From assembly GCF_000003815.2 (NCBI RefSeq), contig NC_049994.1:14455190-14519189 (forward strand): a DNA stretch of 64,000 bases. The letters are read 5' to 3'. Within the stretch, counting starts at the first letter, position 1; the number at the start of each line of letters is the position of its first letter. The position numbers were made by a program, and so were the translations under genes. Shown in pieces: positions 61,257 through 64,000 of this stretch. The notes beneath the pieces are model-generated. The model made no database searches, was not told the DNA's origin, and worked only from the letters and a program-made list of their open reading frames with translations. This DNA comes from Branchiostoma floridae. Taxonomy: Eukaryota; Chordata; Leptocardii; Amphioxiformes; Branchiostomatidae.

Positions 61257-62624
61257 ATGGCCAACCTCACTAACTTCTCTGTAGGAGGAGACGGTACCGC
61301 GTTCTTCTCTACAACTCCTCGCGATATGGACAACTGGACATGGTCTCCAGATCCAGACTACAATCACAGCATCAACGATCACGATCTCCTCTCCTCCAGT
61401 CTGACGGCTAAGATCCTCCAGATGTGTTGGCTGGTCCCGTCCTTGGTGCTGATCCTCGGCCTCAACGCCATCTTCATCCTCGCAGTCGTGCGCTCCCCGA
61501 GTCTGTGGAAGCCGAGGTTTCTCCTGCCTGTCAACCTGGGTGTTCTAGACATCCTCCTGGCGCTGGTTTTCATCCCGAGCTCTTTACACAACATAGTAAG
61601 TGAGAGCGCCATCGACTCTGCTTTCCTCTGCCTTACACAGTGCGGAGTGTACTTCGGCACGGCCGAATGCACAATGGCCACTCTGCTTCTGATGGCGTGG
61701 GACCGCTACCGAGCTATTTGCGACCCTTTTCATTACCACGATGAGGACGGCATCCGCTGGACTGGGATCAGAATCCTGGTTTGCTGGGTTTTGAGCACTG
61801 TCACCAGGGTGCTCTGTGTCGTTTGTACACCTATCACCGAACTTGACATTGCCTATATCCAAAATAGTAATCTGCACTGCACATTCGGAGACATAAACGC
61901 CACTCAGCACTCAAGTGTTGTTAGAACGATTCAATTTACTTTAGGGTCCTTTCTCCTTGTATCAGTCGGAATCATTAGTTTCTCGTACTACAAGATATAC
62001 AGAGAAACCAGAAGACTTAACCCTGGAGGACACGGGGGTGTACCACAAGGCGGTGGGGACAGTCACAGGCCGTGGCGAACTATCTCCATCCATCTGGCCA
62101 TCCTTGTCATATTCTCGGCCACATGCCTCCTAAACGGAGTCATCCATGCAGTCATGGCGTCAGAACAACAAACAGCAACCCTAAGCGTCCTCAAGCGTGT
62201 TATCCAGCTGGTGTACCTGACCGTTCCGTCTTTCGCCAATCCTATTATCTACGGTTTCCGGAGCGAGGAAATCCGGGCGGCCGTAAGGAGACTTTTCCGG
62301 AGACGGGAGCGGGCCAACGACGTCACGGCCCTGGTCCGGAGACACCGCGGTGCAACCCAAGACACGACGCGATATTTGCGAACAGTGTCGCAACTCGAAG
62401 ATGTTTCTCTACAATCGGATGTTGCGACGCCACATAATGCAGCCCGAAGACCTGCGGAGCCTGACACTCCACTTGACATTCCGTCAGACTCCGACAGCGA
62501 TGAACACATTGCCAAAACTGTAGTTGTGAAAGCGATCATCGAAGAGAGGACTACATCCAAACAAGACACCGGCGATGAAGACAACATGGAACTGCCTGGA
62601 TATGTCCCAGCGCCAACGCCATGA
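61257..62624 (+). CDS. Olfactory-receptor-like class A GPCR (single exon)
   Basis: 455 residues from ATG 61257; TTG at 61191 extends the frame but is not needed. The extracellular tail carries N-glycosylation sites (N4, N6, N26, N36). Rhodopsin-family landmarks are N70 in LGLNAIFILAV (TM1), D98 in NLGVLDILLAL (TM2), MAWDRYRAICDPFHY at 146-160 (TM3 end) and NPIIYGFR at 328-335 (TM7). The MA-x-DRY-x-AIC-x-P-x-x-Y and NPIIY-x-x-R patterns are those of vertebrate-type olfactory receptors, also known in amphioxus. The TM6 region lacks CWxP and reads SATCLLNG. The cytoplasmic tail is long, acidic and Ser/Thr-rich. The ligand is unknown; a chemosensory role is inference. It lies downstream of two N-terminal stubs. 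Confidence 0.9.
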   Translation: MANLTNFSVGGDGTAFFSTTPRDMDNWTWSPDPDYNHSINDHDLLSSSLTAKILQMCWLVPSLVLILGLNAIFILAVVRSPSLWKPRFLLPVNLGVLDILLALVFIPSSLHNIVSESAIDSAFLCLTQCGVYFGTAECTMATLLLMAWDRYRAICDPFHYHDEDGIRWTGIRILVCWVLSTVTRVLCVVCTPITELDIAYIQNSNLHCTFGDINATQHSSVVRTIQFTLGSFLLVSVGIISFSYYKIYRETRRLNPGGHGGVPQGGGDSHRPWRTISIHLAILVIFSATCLLNGVIHAVMASEQQTATLSVLKRVIQLVYLTVPSFANPIIYGFRSEEIRAAVRRLFRRRERANDVTALVRRHRGATQDTTRYLRTVSQLEDVSLQSDVATPHNAARRPAEPDTPLDIPSDSDSDEHIAKTVVVKAIIEERTTSKQDTGDEDNMELPGYVPAPTP

Positions 62625-63671
62625 TAACGCGGTGAAGTACATTTTTGTTGCTACGTATAGAATAACGAAAGTAACAAATGTCGGCTTCTCTCTAGCTCTA
62701 GAGCTAGAGGCAACTTTTTTGAGAAAACGCAAGGATATTTCCCTCCCATGAATGAATAAAACGGCTTCGGTAATTTACATCATAATGAGCACATGCAGTA
62801 CTTTAATGCCTTCAGCCACTTATATCACCTATATGTACTTGTGCCTACCAGGATGACTGTATGTGCAATTAGCACAGCTCATTTGTCATTGTATTCACCT
62901 TCAGTAAAGCTACCTATATTTTCCAAGTGAAATCCCTTGTATGTACCACAAAGGAAATTTCCCTCCACATATTATTGTTATTGCAGTAAGCAGGTCATGT
63001 TCCCTAGAAGAAACAATAACAATAATGTTCATCGAATATTCATGCCCCATTGGGGCTAAATGCAGGTAGTGTGGAACTAAGGGAGTAAACGGAAAGCTAT
63101 ACATATACTACAGTTTACGTGCTTCTCTCTTCTTAAAGCATGTGCAGACGAACTTACAGAGTTTTTCCAGTATATCTTAGTTAGATGATGACATAAGGTA
63201 TTTGAACAGATCTTCCTTCGTTAAGTGCGCATATTTATTACCTACGTGTTATCTATGTGTAGCATGTAAAATAAACAAACCATGCACAGTGTGTAGTTCG
63301 TGCAAGGTTTAATATGTGCTTTTATTTGCTGACAGTAGCAAACAGACGATAGGAAGCCATATAAAAGGTTGATAGTATCTCAAAGTCTTCGTCTTTTCCT
63401 TTACATTCAGCACCATATCATTTCCATTAAGCACCATTTGTATTGTATGGAGATAAGGACAATTGTTGTACAGCAGTATTGTAGCCAGTGCTGGCTAAAA
63501 CACAACACGTGTCTTGCGAAGATGATCACTCGTCTTACTCTACCCTTGCGTCCCGGTCGGACTTCAAGTTCATCGCCATTTGCAGAATACAATCGTCTAC
63601 GGATGACTTTCTTAGAAACTTTTTGGATATAAACTCTAAGTTCTGTGTGTATCAAAGGTAAAATTGGCATT
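62625..63671. other. Downstream of GPCR, no gene seen
   Basis: AT-rich. A short perfect palindrome, CTCTAGCTCTAGAGCTAGAG, lies at about 62692-62711 just after the stop; an AATAAA-like signal (AATGAATAAAAC) is near 62752. Open frames of about 87 codons on both strands near 63400 have no recognisable protein features. Confidence 0.5.
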
Positions 63672-63771
63672 NNNNNNNNNNNNNNNNNNNNNNNNNNNNN
63701 NNNNNNNNNNNNNNNNNNNNNNNNNNNNNNNNNNNNNNNNNNNNNNNNNNNNNNNNNNNNNNNNNNNNNNN
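63672..63771. other. Assembly gap (100 N)
   Basis: Exactly 100 N, the conventional size for a gap of unknown length. Confidence 0.98.
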
Positions 63772-63865
63772 GATAGAGTAAGTTTGATATTGTATTGATA
63801 TGTGATAGAGTAAGATTGATATTGTATTGATATGTGGTAGAGAAAGATTTGTGTATTGCAATGTA
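63772..63865. repeat. 32-bp minisatellite at gap edge
   Basis: Units starting GATAGAGTAAG at 63772 and 63804 and a decayed one at 63836, period 32 bp. The gap probably lies within or next to this array. Confidence 0.8.
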
Positions 63866-63919
63866 ATAGGTTAATGTTGTTTGATATTGTATTTGCCATG
63901 ATATGTGTACCCTATATCA

Positions 63920-64000
63920 TACCTGTGTTTGGAGGAAACACTGTATTACACCTGTTTGAAGGAAACACTATATTATACCTGTGTTTTGAGGAAACACTAT
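63920..64000. repeat. Second minisatellite, about 30-bp period
   Basis: ACCTGTGTTTGGAGGAAACAC-like units repeat about three times to the end of the window. Confidence 0.75.

Noticed and set aside
63369..63670. Overlapping 87-codon frames on both strands near the assembly gap
   Set aside because: Mutual antisense shadows with no domain, signal or splice context; one runs into the N gap.

Overview
This is a eukaryotic genomic window: genes are split by GT-AG introns, and SINE, MITE and retrotransposon remnants are interspersed. The gene content (a single-exon vertebrate-type olfactory-receptor-like GPCR, a nose-resistant-to-fluoxetine acyltransferase family, PSI domains on a giant secreted repeat protein) and the insertion-rich introns suggest an invertebrate chordate, most likely a lancelet (Branchiostoma). 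That species call is inference, not proof.

Layout. (1) 1-17654, plus strand: the 3' part of a giant gene, 12 exons visible, about 4,540 residues in one continuous frame. It encodes beta-solenoid-like repeats with two adjacent PSI domains in the middle and a C-terminus resembling bacterial autotransporter or adhesin passengers. (2) 19308-28510, minus strand, convergent: a 16-exon NRF-6-like acyltransferase-3 gene that I could join in frame into a 712-residue protein. (3) The segment from about 16273 (inside the last giant-gene exon) to 30931 has been tandemly duplicated. Unit 2 (30932-46638) and unit 3 (46639 to about 59130) each start with a broken 1.4-kb copy of the giant gene's 3' end, followed by another 16-exon NRF-6-like gene (33885-44232 and 49576-58996). 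Unit 3 is cut at its 5'-gene end by an inverted duplication (about 59131-59742). (4) 60270-62624, plus strand: two N-terminal stubs and one full-length olfactory-receptor-like GPCR (61257-62624). (5) 62625-64000: no gene seen, a 100-base assembly gap, then two minisatellites.

The three NRF-6-like copies are aligned exon by exon, and every exon has the same length in all three. They differ in telling ways. Copy 3 has lost both plausible initiator ATGs, carries a SINE 6 nt inside one intron and has a partial exon duplication. Copy 2 carries a 778-bp terminal-inverted-repeat element. Copy 1 carries a private MITE. Pairwise similarity switches along the array (1=2 in one stretch, 1=3 in others, 2=3 elsewhere), which points to gene conversion or repeated unequal exchange. 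Both duplicated giant-gene 3' ends are independently frameshifted, so only the first giant-gene copy looks functional.

Functionally, the giant protein is probably extracellular (adhesive or matrix-like), the NRF-6-like proteins are multi-pass membrane acyltransferases of unknown substrate, and the GPCR is a chemoreceptor candidate. No direct functional link between the three families can be shown from the sequence.
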